DNA of 63,338 bases from assembly GCA_043764015.1 (NCBI GenBank), contig JAYUKY010000030.1, positions 1 through 63,338 of the forward strand, written 5' to 3'. This document shows, piece by piece, positions 33,073-41,816 of the stretch (the stretch's first letter is position 1; every line of letters starts with the position of its first letter). The notes below the pieces were generated by a model. That model saw nothing but the letters and a program-made list of their open reading frames with translations. It was not told the DNA's origin and made no database searches. Source of the stretch: JANYGM01 sp043764015 (lineage in GTDB: Bacteria; Bacteroidota; Bacteroidia; Cytophagales; Thermonemataceae). A program made the position numbers and the translations under genes.

Positions 33073-34113
33073 ATGAAAAATAAAAAACGCTTTATTTTAC
33101 CAATTTTAGCTATTTTGATAACTATTTTTGGTACAGCTTATGTTTTCCAAGCACCGCCCAAAGAGGTTGTAGTAGCCTTTTATAATATTGAAAATCTTTT
33201 TGATACAGAAGACGACCCAAATATTAATGATGAAGATTTTTTGCCAGAAAGCAAAAGTAAATGGACAAAAGAACGCTATGATGCAAAATTAGACAAACTT
33301 TCTGAAGTAATTTCACAGCTTGGAAGTGCTGATGCACCTGATATTTTGGGTATGTGTGAAATTGAAAATAAAAAAGTTATTGAAGATTTGGTTGCTATGC
33401 CAAAACTTGCATCAAAAAAGTATGGAATAGTGCATTATGATTCTCCAGACGAACGTGGAATTGATGTTGCGCTGATTTATAAGAAAGATATTTTTACTGT
33501 TTTTGATAGTAAAGCTATTAAAAGTATTTTTCCTAATAATCCGACAGACCGCACACGTGATATTTTGATGGTTTCTGGCGTGATTGGCGGACGTGATACG
33601 CTTCATTTGTTTGTGGCGCATCTTCCCTCACGTAGAGGCGGGCAAGATGTGAGCGAAAGTAGCCGTATTTTTGTAGCGGAACAAATCCGTACAGAAGTTG
33701 ATATGCTGCAAAAAAAATCTCCAAAAGCTAATATTTTGATTATGGGAGATATGAATGACGAGCCAACTAATAAAAGTATGAAAGACGCTTTAAAAGCCAA
33801 GAAAGACTTAAAATATATGAAAAATGGAGAACTTTTTAATGCAATGGGCGTTTTGAAAGACCAAGACAAAGGCAGCTACAAACATGACGGAAAATGGAAT
33901 ATGCTTGACCAAATCATTGTTTCTAAGGCTATGGCAGAGAAAAAATCAAAACTTTATTATGTAAAAAATTCAGCGCAAGTTTTTATGCCCGAATTTTTAT
34001 GCGAAAAAGAAGGTAAATTTAAAGGAAATCCTTTTAGAACTTATGCAGGAACAAAGTATTTAGGCGGTTATAGCGACCATTTTTCTGTATTTGTTAAGCT
34101 AAAAAGAAAATAA
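33073..34113 (+). CDS. Endonuclease/exonuclease/phosphatase-fold protein
   Basis: A 346-residue protein with an N-terminal hydrophobic anchor or signal (residues 8-25), placing it outside the cytoplasm. Seen: VVAFYNIENLFDTED (Asn/Glu of the metal site), ILGMCEIENK, VAHLPSRRGG, ILIMGDMNDEP (D-x-N) and the terminal GGYSDHFSVF with the catalytic Asp-His. These mark a DNase I-like phosphodiesterase fold. The substrate could be nucleic acid, inositol phosphate or a phospholipid. It stands alone. Confidence 0.88.
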   Translation: MKNKKRFILPILAILITIFGTAYVFQAPPKEVVVAFYNIENLFDTEDDPNINDEDFLPESKSKWTKERYDAKLDKLSEVISQLGSADAPDILGMCEIENKKVIEDLVAMPKLASKKYGIVHYDSPDERGIDVALIYKKDIFTVFDSKAIKSIFPNNPTDRTRDILMVSGVIGGRDTLHLFVAHLPSRRGGQDVSESSRIFVAEQIRTEVDMLQKKSPKANILIMGDMNDEPTNKSMKDALKAKKDLKYMKNGELFNAMGVLKDQDKGSYKHDGKWNMLDQIIVSKAMAEKKSKLYYVKNSAQVFMPEFLCEKEGKFKGNPFRTYAGTKYLGGYSDHFSVFVKLKRK

Positions 34114-34231
34114 TTTCTTTCAATTACGAATTACGAATTTCAAATTACGGTTGTTTGCCATTTATTTCCAATAATAAGGAATAAAAATCAAATAACTTAA
34201 TTTTTAGTTTTAACAATAGTTTAGTAATCAA

Positions 34232-34270
34232 ACTTTTAAATTCGTATTTCGTACCTCTTACTTCGTATCT
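34232..34270 (+). repeat. CGTATTT/CGTACCTC repeat
   Basis: TTCGTATTTCGTACCTCTTA then CTTCGTATCTATTTCT, same family as 18,822-18,861. It lies upstream of a terminator and not next to a start codon. Confidence 0.7.
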
Positions 34271-34276
34271 ATTTCT

Positions 34277-34312
34277 AAAAATCCTATATTTTTTTAAATT
34301 TATAGGATTTTT
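34277..34312 (+). terminator. Rho-independent terminator
   Basis: AAAAATCCTATA, AT-rich loop, TATAGGATTTTT. It lies 164 bases after the endonuclease-fold gene and just before the next promoter. Confidence 0.7.
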
Positions 34313-34327
34313 CTATTTAAAAAATTG

Positions 34328-34335
34328 TACTTTTG
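34328..34335 (+). promoter_or_regulatory. -7 box TACTTTTG
   Basis: TACTTTTG followed by TGGTAAA, 50 bases before the ATG at 34385. It falls inside the longer upstream frame, so supports the shorter gene. Confidence 0.6.
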
Positions 34336-34384
34336 TGGTAAACTATCAAAAACTTCTAAAACTATTCAAAAAAATCCTGTCAAA

Positions 34385-36301
34385 ATGCGTTATAATACTT
34401 TTTTACTTCGTTTTTCATTAAGTTTTCTATTGAGTTTAGTCCTAAATATTATTACTTTTAATATTTCAAAGGCACAATCAAAACTAGAAGTTGTGTTGGA
34501 TAGCTTAAATATTGCCACAGAGGAAAACGTAACTCGTGTAGATTTACTCAATGAAGCGGCTTGGGAATACCGCAATGCCAACCCACAAATGGGCGTAGAA
34601 TATGGTAAAAAATCACTCAAAATAGCTGAAAAAATAGCTTACGCCAAAGGGCTTAACAAGGCACTTAGTTACATTGGTGTAAACTACAAAAATGCAGGTG
34701 ATTATACAAATGCCCTAGATTTTTTTGTTCAATCTTCTGAAAGTTCTCGCAAAAATCAGGATAAGGAAGCAGAAGGACATTCTTATAATAATATTGGAGA
34801 AATCCAACGTATTCAAAAGCAGTATAAAGATGCTAATATTTCGTTTCAAAAAGCACTAGAAACGGGTACAGCCGCCAATGACCAAAAGCTCATAGCGTAT
34901 GCGCACAACAGTTTTGGAAAACTGTATAAAGATGAACAAAAATACACAGAAGCTCTCGCCAGCTTTGAAAAAGCCTTAGAAATACGCAAAAAGGTAAAAG
35001 ATTTGAAAGCCGTAGCCTCAACAATAGAGGCAATTAGCAAGACTTATGAGGCAAAAGGAGATTTTGCAAAAGCTATAGAATCTTATAAGCAAGCCATTAT
35101 TTATGCAAAAGAATTTAACGACTTACGTGGCGAAATAACAGCAGAACTTGGTATGGCACGGATTCTTTTCCAGACAAAAAAATATGATAAGGTAATAACA
35201 GAAGCAGAAAAAGTAGCAGAAACTGCCAACAAAAATAAGCTAAAACCAGAAGAAAAAGATGCGTATGACTTGCTTTTCCGTACATACGAAAAAATGGGGA
35301 ATATGAGTGAGGCGTTTGGGTATCAAACAAAATTTATGAAACTCAAAGATGAGATTTTCAATGAAGCAAACGAGCAAAACCGTTCTTTTTTAGAAAAATC
35401 TTATCAAGATGCGCAAAGCAAAGTCAGCATTCAAGAGAGTAAAGAAGAAAATGCAAAACTTTTGGCGCAACGCCGCATTACGTATATTGTGGGTGGACTT
35501 GTTGCATTGGGGCTTCTTATTTCTTCTGTATTTTTATATTTTCTACTAAAAAGTAATAAAGAAACTAAAAGAAAATCTAAAGATTTGGAACTTGCATTTA
35601 CGGAAATTGAGCAAAAAAATAAAGAAAACAATGAAAATACGCAGTATGCCTCACGCATACAACACGCTATTTTGCCAAAAGAAGTGGAAATTGATTTGGT
35701 TTTTACGGATAATTTTATTTTCTCAAAGGCAAAAAGTAAGATAGAAAGTAATTTTTATTGGACACATCAGCGCAACGAAAAGGTTTATGTGTCGCTTGTA
35801 ACCTGTACAGCACAAGATATGGCGGGTGGTTTGCTTTCTATTGTGAGTAGTTTGTCGCTTAGAAAAGCGGTTATTGAGAAAAGTATTATGAATGTTGATG
35901 AGATTTTGTTTGATGTCAATCAAGATATGTTAAAAGTTTTGAAAGATAACAAAGATGGCATACAAATTGGTATTTTTATGGTTGATTTTGTCAAAAATGT
36001 CGTTGAAATAGCAGGTACAGGTGTTTATACCTTGCTTATGGTGGATAACGAACAAAAAGATGTTACGGCAGGGCAATTTCAGTTGGGTAATCAGTCGTTA
36101 GATAGCAATCCCTTTGCTAAGGCACGCTATCCACTTACAGATAATATGCGTATTTATATGGCTTCCAAGCCAATACAAGATTTTGGAAACCTTATACAGC
36201 AGAATTATCAGCAACCAATGTACAAACAAAAATATGATTTGGACAAATTAGTTGCTAAAAATAAGGAAGATATGCTTGTAATGGGTTTGCGCCTATATTA
36301 A
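34385..36301 (+). CDS. TPR protein with degenerate SpoIIE-type phosphatase domain
   Basis: A 638-residue protein. Signal peptide (about 1-30), seven or so TPRs (about 60-330), one membrane helix (ITYIVGGLVALGLLISSVFLY, shortened here), a coiled coil, then the QYASRIQHAILP linker and a SpoIIE/PP2C-like domain. The catalytic Asp residues are missing: GDFYW is SNFYW (N456), VDCTGHG is VTCTAQD (T473), and the FSDG and DDV motifs are MASK and EDM. It should bind partners and not hydrolyse phosphate. Start set at ATG 34385 since the promoter box overlaps the longer frame. Confidence 0.85.
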   Translation: MRYNTFLLRFSLSFLLSLVLNIITFNISKAQSKLEVVLDSLNIATEENVTRVDLLNEAAWEYRNANPQMGVEYGKKSLKIAEKIAYAKGLNKALSYIGVNYKNAGDYTNALDFFVQSSESSRKNQDKEAEGHSYNNIGEIQRIQKQYKDANISFQKALETGTAANDQKLIAYAHNSFGKLYKDEQKYTEALASFEKALEIRKKVKDLKAVASTIEAISKTYEAKGDFAKAIESYKQAIIYAKEFNDLRGEITAELGMARILFQTKKYDKVITEAEKVAETANKNKLKPEEKDAYDLLFRTYEKMGNMSEAFGYQTKFMKLKDEIFNEANEQNRSFLEKSYQDAQSKVSIQESKEENAKLLAQRRITYIVGGLVALGLLISSVFLYFLLKSNKETKRKSKDLELAFTEIEQKNKENNENTQYASRIQHAILPKEVEIDLVFTDNFIFSKAKSKIESNFYWTHQRNEKVYVSLVTCTAQDMAGGLLSIVSSLSLRKAVIEKSIMNVDEILFDVNQDMLKVLKDNKDGIQIGIFMVDFVKNVVEIAGTGVYTLLMVDNEQKDVTAGQFQLGNQSLDSNPFAKARYPLTDNMRIYMASKPIQDFGNLIQQNYQQPMYKQKYDLDKLVAKNKEDMLVMGLRLY

Positions 36302-36337
36302 ATACGAGGTTTGAGGTACGAAGTACGAGATACAGAT
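36302..36337 (-). repeat. Reverse-oriented GTACGAAG repeat after the TPR gene
   Basis: AATACGAGGTTTGAGGTACG then AAGTACGAGATAC follows the stop codon. This is the complement of the CGTACCTC type, a left arm without a matching right arm. Confidence 0.65.
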
Positions 36338-36446
36338 GAATGGATTAAAATCAAAAATAAAATTCTAAAAAAAGCAATTTTTTGCACAAATTTGCGTAAT
36401 AAACATAAAATAGCTCACTTTTACTCCTTAACCTTATATTAACCTT

Positions 36447-37181
36447 TTGAACGACTCATTAGTAATTATTCCGACTTATAACGAGATAGAAAACATTGAA
36501 TCCATTATTAGGAAGGTGTTTTCGTTGCCTAAAAGTTTTGATATTCTTATTGTTGATGATGGCTCACCAGACGGCACAGGGCAACAAGTAGAAAATTTGC
36601 AAAAAGAATTTCCTACAAATCTATTTTTAGAAAAAAGAACAGGAAAATTAGGGCTAGGAACGGCGTATATTCACGGATTTAGGTATGCGCTCAATAAAAA
36701 ATATGATTATATTTTTGAAATGGACGCAGATTTTTCTCATAATCCTGATGATTTGGTGCACTTGTATGATAGTTGTAAAAATGGTGCTGACTTAGCTATT
36801 GGCTCACGTTATGCCACAGGCGTAAATGTCGTAAATTGGCCTATGCACAGGGTTTTGATGTCGTATTTTGCTAGTAAATATGTTGGTTTCGTTACAGGAA
36901 TGCCTATTTCTGATACTACGGCGGGTTTTAAATGTTATAGAAGCAAAGTTTTGGAAACTATCAATTTAGATAAAATTAAATTCGTGGGTTATGCTTTTCA
37001 GATAGAAATGAAGTTTAAGACGTGGAAATATGGTTTTAAGGTGGCAGAAGTACCTATTATTTTCACAGACCGCACCAAAGGCAAATCCAAAATGTCGGCT
37101 AATATATTCAGAGAGGCATTTTTTGGTGTTATTCAACTCAAATTAAGCAGTTGGAGAAAGAAAAAATGGTACAATATTTAG
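36447..37181 (+). CDS. Polyprenol monophosphomannose synthase-like glycosyltransferase (GT2)
   Basis: A 244-residue family 2 glycosyltransferase of the DPM1 type, which would transfer mannose from GDP-mannose to a polyprenyl phosphate. Seen: VIIPTYNEIENI, ILIVDDGSPDGT, the metal-binding EMDADFSHNP and SDTTAGFKCYR. It has no membrane anchor. The open frame begins with TTG at 36447 and no in-frame ATG lies near, so TTG is probably the start; the domain begins directly after it. A second glycosyltransferase on the opposite strand converges on it. Confidence 0.88.
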   Translation: MNDSLVIIPTYNEIENIESIIRKVFSLPKSFDILIVDDGSPDGTGQQVENLQKEFPTNLFLEKRTGKLGLGTAYIHGFRYALNKKYDYIFEMDADFSHNPDDLVHLYDSCKNGADLAIGSRYATGVNVVNWPMHRVLMSYFASKYVGFVTGMPISDTTAGFKCYRSKVLETINLDKIKFVGYAFQIEMKFKTWKYGFKVAEVPIIFTDRTKGKSKMSANIFREAFFGVIQLKLSSWRKKKWYNI

Positions 37182-37208
37182 AAAATACGAATTTTCAATT
37201 ACGGTTTT

Positions 37209-38312
37209 TTAGAAGTTTCTGTTTTTCCAAGAAAACGCTTTTAAGTTCTTTTTCTGACTGATTATTCCAATAAAAATAACATAAAAAGGATAAACCAAAA
37301 ACGTAATAGGAATGTAAAAAATCTTGTTTTTTTCTCCAAAAAAGTGCAAAATTTGACTTAAAAAGATAAATTCCAAGACAAATTTTATCAAAATAGGAAT
37401 AAGAAAAGCAAAATCAAAAAAAGTCATTATTCCACTAAAAAGCATCATTAAATTCACTAAAAAAACAAAAAAAGCCAATATTTTTGGTGCAAATCCTTCA
37501 TAATATTGCCATTTGCTTGCCCAGCGTTTGCGTTGGTTGATAAAACTTGAAAGTGTTTTTTGTGCTTGCGTACTCACAATAACACGTTTATCATGCAGAA
37601 AAGCAACTTTTTTAGGAAATTTTTTAGCTATTTTGTGCATCAAAAATTCATCATCACCAGAAATAAGATGTTCCACACCAGCATAACCTAAAACCTCTAT
37701 AAAAACACTTTTTTTGTAGGAAAAATTAGCTCCATTGCACATATTAGGCATATTTAGTCCCAAACAAGCAGCGCCACTTCCCACAAGACTAGCAAACTCA
37801 ACAACCTGCATTTTTTCAAAAATATTACTTGCATCAGCAAAATATACAGGCGCACTCACACAAACGACATCATTTTGTAGATAAAAATCAGCCATAACAG
37901 CAAGCCAAGTAGGTTTTACGCCACAATCAGCATCAGTACACATTATTATCTCGCCCTGCGCCTTAGAAATAGCTTGTGAGATAGCTCGTTTTTTTGGTGA
38001 AATAATATTTTTACTAATATCATCATCAAAATTATTATCAAGCAAAATTATACTAAAATTACTGTTTTGAGCGTATTTTTGTACTATTTCTTTGCTTTTA
38101 TCTTCTGAAAAGTCATCAATAATAAATAATTCAAAATGTGTTTTTGGATAAGTTTGCTGACTCAAATCTTCTAAAAGTGATAAAATATTTCCCTCTTCAT
38201 TGCGCATCACCACCACAATACTAACAAAAACAGGTTTTTCTATACTTTTATTAGTATGAACTACTTTGAAATTTAAAGTTTTATTCCAGCCAATTATTAG
38301 CATAATAACCAT
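37209..38312 (-). CDS. Membrane glycosyltransferase family 2
   Basis: A 367-residue processive-type GT2. Seen: VSIVVVMRNEEGNI, FIIDDFSEDKS, MCTDADCGVKP (DxD), SGDDEFLMHKIA, and the acceptor motif QRKRWASKW, followed by four membrane segments at the C-terminus (about 280-350). The likely product is a surface polysaccharide or glycolipid. ATG 38312 is the first of two close Met codons (the second is MLIIGWN, residue 4). It converges on the DPM1-like gene. Confidence 0.85.
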   Translation of the reverse strand: MVIMLIIGWNKTLNFKVVHTNKSIEKPVFVSIVVVMRNEEGNILSLLEDLSQQTYPKTHFELFIIDDFSEDKSKEIVQKYAQNSNFSIILLDNNFDDDISKNIISPKKRAISQAISKAQGEIIMCTDADCGVKPTWLAVMADFYLQNDVVCVSAPVYFADASNIFEKMQVVEFASLVGSGAACLGLNMPNMCNGANFSYKKSVFIEVLGYAGVEHLISGDDEFLMHKIAKKFPKKVAFLHDKRVIVSTQAQKTLSSFINQRKRWASKWQYYEGFAPKILAFFVFLVNLMMLFSGIMTFFDFAFLIPILIKFVLEFIFLSQILHFFGEKNKIFYIPITFLVYPFYVIFIGIISQKKNLKAFSWKNRNF

Positions 38313-38413
38313 TATACCATAAATAATAGCAAAGAAAAGAGATAAGTAAATGATGATTTGTTAGTTATGAATTTAATAAAAGTATTGATAATTTGTATTT
38401 TGAGTTTTGTAGT

Positions 38414-38573
38414 CACTTGATTTATCAAGTGATGTTTTGGGGCAAAACAAATGAGGTAGAACATTGACATAGAACAGATTACGTGAAATTTATTTGCAAA
38501 AAAAACACTTTGCAGCGCAGTTTGTTCTCTACCATTTATTTTGTCCCAAAAGGGTGTTTTGATAAATCAAACG
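38414..38573. mobile_element. MITE-like element with 50-base inverted repeats
   Basis: Left arm 38414-38463 and right arm 38523-38573 are near-perfect inverted repeats: TGATTTATCAA, six variable bases, TTTTGGGGCAAAACAAATG and AGAACA, against the reverse complement of TTTTGATAAATCA, CATTTATTTTGTCCCAAAA and TGTTCT. The centre is 59 bases with no coding capacity. It abuts the decayed IS4 transposase on its right. Confidence 0.65.
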
Positions 38574-38586
38574 CCTACGTAAAAAT

Positions 38587-39220
38587 TTACAAGATAATAA
38601 TGTTATTATCTAAGTGTATTACAACTTCTTGTTCTATAATAAGTTGTGCTTCATTTATGAATAATTGCCGCAAATTATAGGTAATCATAGTGGCATAGAC
38701 ATCTTGATAAATAGCTTCAGGTTTCATACCTGAAAAATAGTAAGCAAAAACTGATTTTTAAGGCTATCAATCATTGTTTCAACGCCCCAACGCTGATGAT
38801 ATAAATCCTTTAAATCTGCTAATGAAATCTCTTCTGAATCCATTAAATTAGTAGCCAAAATCTCTATTTCTCCTGTTGAAAGAACTACCTTCACTAACCG
38901 TAAACGTACTTTATTTCCTTTTTTCATACAAGTGACTGCCTCTGACACTACTGCCTCTGGTGAGGAATTAGAAAAAATCCCTGTCTTATTCACCTCAAAA
39001 TTAACAATAATATCCTGCAAAGTATATTATAAAGCTCAACTGATAAAGATTTTTTTTTAAGCATACAAATGCCTAATAAACCAGATTTCTCAAAATTTAA
39101 TTTGCCACTATTACGGCAAAAAACTCGCTCAGAAATGCGAAATTTTTCTTTTACACAAACTAAACTTAAAAAATTTTTGAGTTTAGCTATTATTTCTACT
39201 ATCTTTGGATTATAAGTCAT
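38587..39220 (-). pseudogene. Decayed IS4-family transposase
   Basis: Three pieces in different frames on the minus strand. The N-terminal piece (39220-38990) has SVELYN, the middle piece (39020-38724) has the Y(2)R(3)E(6)K signature YHQRWGVETMIDSLK, and after a one-base frameshift near 38,735 the C-terminal piece (to 38587) reads GMKPEAIYQDVYATMITYNL. A long internal part with the first two catalytic Asp residues is deleted. It differs from the complete IS at 57,637. Confidence 0.85.
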
Positions 39221-39359
39221 TGTAAAATGTAAGATTATAAAACTTTGTAACTTTTACAAAATTACTATTTTACTTTGACTTATTCTAATTCCTTAGCTTA
39301 ATAGCATTGCCCTAAAGGGATAGGGGGTTTTACGCTCAGTTAGATAAAAAAGCATTTGG

Positions 39360-39842
39360 TTAGTTCAGCCACCAAATACTGGCATTCAGAAGTGTAGCAA
39401 AACTCACCCAAGCAAGGTAAGGAACAAGCAAAGGGGTTGTTTTAGTATTTATTTTTCTGAAAATAATAATAGTTAAAGTGATGGCTATTAGCATCAAAAC
39501 TATATCAAAAAGTGCAAACAGAGGATTTCTCATTCCAAAAAACAAAAATGACCACAAAAAATTAAAAATCAACTGTACCGCAAAGATAATAATACCATTT
39601 TTGCGCCGCAGTTGGTCTTGTGGCGTGGCTTGAGATGCATTCCAAACGAACCACAAAGCAACACCCATTAGTGCGTAGAGTGTTGTCCAAACTGGAGCAA
39701 AAAGCCAACTTGGGGGATTAAAAAATGGTTTGTTAAGTGTTGGAAACCAAGTAGTTACAGATGATTGTGTGGCAAAACCTGCAAGCCCGCCAACAGTAAG
39801 ACAAATACCAATACAAACAATTAGGCTGGGTATATTTTTCAT
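39360..39842 (-). CDS. tspO: TspO/MBR-family membrane protein
   Basis: A 160-residue five-helix membrane protein that binds tetrapyrroles and related ligands and acts as a stress or light-linked sensor in bacteria. Seen: NKPFFNPPSWLFAPVWTTLY, FNFLWSFLFFG and PYLAWVSFATLLNASIWWLN, which are the family consensus stretches. It lies 58 bases downstream of a cobalamin-type MerR regulator gene on the same strand, so both are probably in one transcript. The pairing suggests control by light or tetrapyrrole status. Confidence 0.92.
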   Translation of the reverse strand: MKNIPSLIVCIGICLTVGGLAGFATQSSVTTWFPTLNKPFFNPPSWLFAPVWTTLYALMGVALWFVWNASQATPQDQLRRKNGIIIFAVQLIFNFLWSFLFFGMRNPLFALFDIVLMLIAITLTIIIFRKINTKTTPLLVPYLAWVSFATLLNASIWWLN

Positions 39843-39900
39843 AAAAAATAGGTTGAAATGATGTAATTTTCGTTTTTAAATATTTATTACATCAAATCTA

Positions 39901-40776
39901 CTAATTATCTCTGATAAAATCCAGTAAGTCTTCTATTTTATTGAGAATAAGTACATTTTTTGGACTTTCTAAGCCTTGTCCTATCACTTGTGCGCCTGTA
40001 AACAAAACATTAGCATCTGGGAACAAGCTAGAAAGCTGATTGATGTAGGCTTGCACATACTCGTAGTTAGGCGTAGAAGTAATAATACACAAAATATTTT
40101 CAGGTTTGTGAATAGCATAAGCCTCTTTTAGGTCGTTTATTGGCAAAGATTGCCCCAAATAAATCACCCTTTGCCCTCTTATACGCAACAAATAATTAGA
40201 AAAAAGTAGTGTAAGTTCGTGATTTTCACCTTCCGGCAAAAAAAGCAAATATTTTTTTCCTGTGTTTTTGTATTTATGTCCATTGATGGCAACAATAACC
40301 TTTTGACGAATAAGGTACGTAATAAAATGTTCTTGTGAAGGACTTACTGCGCCAGCGTGCCAAAGTACACCTATACGTGTAAGAAAAGGGTAGATAAGTT
40401 GCACCATAGCATTTTCAAAGCCATTTTTAGTGATACAATTATCAATAATTTCTTCAAATTTTTCTTCATCTAAATCCAACATACAAAGCGTAAGAGCTTG
40501 CAGTTGGTCGTCATATAATGTTGTTTTTTCTGCAATAGAGATGACTTCTGCACGCAACTCTGCTTCACTCATTTTGGAAATCTTAGAGATTTTGTAGCCG
40601 TGTTTGTTGAGTAAAGAAACATTTAAGATAAGTTTCAGGTCGTTTTGGTCATAGTAACGAATATTTGTATCAGTACGTTTTGTGGCGAGCAAGTCGTAGC
40701 GTTGCTCCCAAATACGTAGTGTATGTGCTTTTATGCCAGATAGATGTTCTACATCTTTAATTGAATAAATACTCAT
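39901..40776 (-). CDS. MerR-family regulator with cobalamin-binding-type domain (CarH/LitR-like)
   Basis: A 291-residue transcription regulator. N-terminal MerR helix-turn-helix (SIKDVEHLSGIKAHTLRIWE, 5-24), a four-helix bundle with the W-x9-EH signature of adenosylcobalamin light sensors (W139, E149, H150), and a C-terminal Rossmann-type domain. In CarH the cobalt ligand lies in ExHxxG; here the motif is ENHELT (E184, H186), so the Gly is replaced by Thr. It may sense cobalamin and light or only resemble such sensors. It precedes tspO on the same strand. Confidence 0.85.
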   Translation of the reverse strand: MSIYSIKDVEHLSGIKAHTLRIWEQRYDLLATKRTDTNIRYYDQNDLKLILNVSLLNKHGYKISKISKMSEAELRAEVISIAEKTTLYDDQLQALTLCMLDLDEEKFEEIIDNCITKNGFENAMVQLIYPFLTRIGVLWHAGAVSPSQEHFITYLIRQKVIVAINGHKYKNTGKKYLLFLPEGENHELTLLFSNYLLRIRGQRVIYLGQSLPINDLKEAYAIHKPENILCIITSTPNYEYVQAYINQLSSLFPDANVLFTGAQVIGQGLESPKNVLILNKIEDLLDFIRDN

Positions 40777-40777
40777 T

Positions 40778-40814
40778 TGAAGTATGAAGTGTGAAGTGTG
40801 AAGTGTGAGTTAAT
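40778..40814 (-). repeat. Heptamer repeat CACACTT before the MerR start
   Basis: On the minus strand: TTGTATTAACTCACACTTCA, two more CACACTT units, CATACTTCAA and the ATG. Period 7. Confidence 0.88.
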
Positions 40815-41080
40815 ACAACTTTCAAAGTATGACCCATTCCTAATCAAAACTATCAAAAATAATGAAATGTTTTGAATATTTTTTGTAAAAATCAGGTAAT
40901 TTTTGTTTAAAACTTTGATTTGTAAGATTTTTTCTACACTTTTGTAGAACTTATTGATAAAATGCGTTTCAAATCATTTTCAAAATAACTTCCTCCTAAC
41001 ATCTACACAAATACGTTTCAAAAAAAGATTTTAAAAGCATTTTAAAATTACCTTGTTGCGTTAGCTAAACCATTTATTTT
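40815..41080. other. Divergent intergenic region with no recognised element
   Basis: AT-rich, between the MerR gene and the 41,081 gene. A near -7 box (ACTTTTG at 40,936-40,942, with CAC in place of TAn) points right. I see no RNA gene. Confidence 0.4.
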
Positions 41081-41509
41081 ATGAAAGAATTTGATAAAGT
41101 TGTTTTTCGTCACAGAGATGGCTCTGTTGCGCCAAGATATTTCCGTGCTTATAACCTTGTTGCCACAGAAAAAAAACTTGTTTTTCAGATAGAAGACTAC
41201 AAAAAAATTCTTGTAGAAGAAACTATTGAGCTAGAAGCAACTTTTTGGGAAGAATTACGTAAGGCAATAAACAACATAAACAGAAAAAATGTCGTTTTTG
41301 ATGATAATTTGATGGGCGGCTCAACCAGAAGTTTTAGTTTTTTCTTAAAAGAAAAAGAAAATGATGATGACTATCTTGAATGGAATGGTGGAGAAACAGA
41401 CGCAAGTGTAGAGAAAATTGTAAAATCTCTTTCTAGCAAAATCAAAAGCCTTCAACAAAAAATAGAAGACACCAAACCAAAAGAAACGGACAAAGACGAA
41501 GACGAATAA
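41081..41509 (+). CDS. Hypothetical small acidic-tailed protein
   Basis: I do not recognise this 142-residue protein. It is soluble, without a signal or membrane helix, has a beta-rich N-terminal half (VVFRHRDGSVAPRYFRAYNL) and a helical C-terminus with a lysine/aspartate tail. It stands alone between the divergent MerR gene and mreB. Confidence 0.72.
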   Translation: MKEFDKVVFRHRDGSVAPRYFRAYNLVATEKKLVFQIEDYKKILVEETIELEATFWEELRKAINNINRKNVVFDDNLMGGSTRSFSFFLKEKENDDDYLEWNGGETDASVEKIVKSLSSKIKSLQQKIEDTKPKETDKDEDE

Positions 41510-41603
41510 CATTCAATTACAAATTATTAATTACGAATTACGTTTTTTGATGCGTAACGAAATTAAAAAAATAAAAAATAGTAGTTTAACAGAATTTTAA
41601 AGC

Positions 41604-41611
41604 TACATTTG
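41604..41611 (+). promoter_or_regulatory. -7 box TACATTTG, possibly for mreB
   Basis: A match to TAnnTTTG followed by TGGCTAAA, 205 bases ahead of mreB. If used, mreB has a long leader that includes the heptamer repeat at 41,743. Confidence 0.5.
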
Positions 41612-41742
41612 TGGCTAAATAGAAATTTGTAAGAAATTACAAAATAGTAAGCTATTTATAAAAGCAGGTTTTAGTGGTTAGTTTATGTTTTGATTTAACC
41701 AAAATAGTGTATAATCAACTGATTATTAGCATTTTGCATTAA

Positions 41743-41778
41743 CTCACAACTCACAATTCACAACTCACAACTCAAAAA
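41743..41778 (+). repeat. Heptamer repeat in the mreB leader
   Basis: TTAACTCACAACTCACAATT and CACAACTCACAACTC, ending about 38 bases before the mreB start, farther than in other cases. Confidence 0.85.
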
Positions 41779-41816
41779 GATATTACAACCGCATTTAAAA
41801 TATATAAGTCTAAATA

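Noticed and set aside
38483..38680. Plus-strand 65-residue frame
   Set aside because: It covers the MITE-like right arm and the antisense of the decayed transposase.
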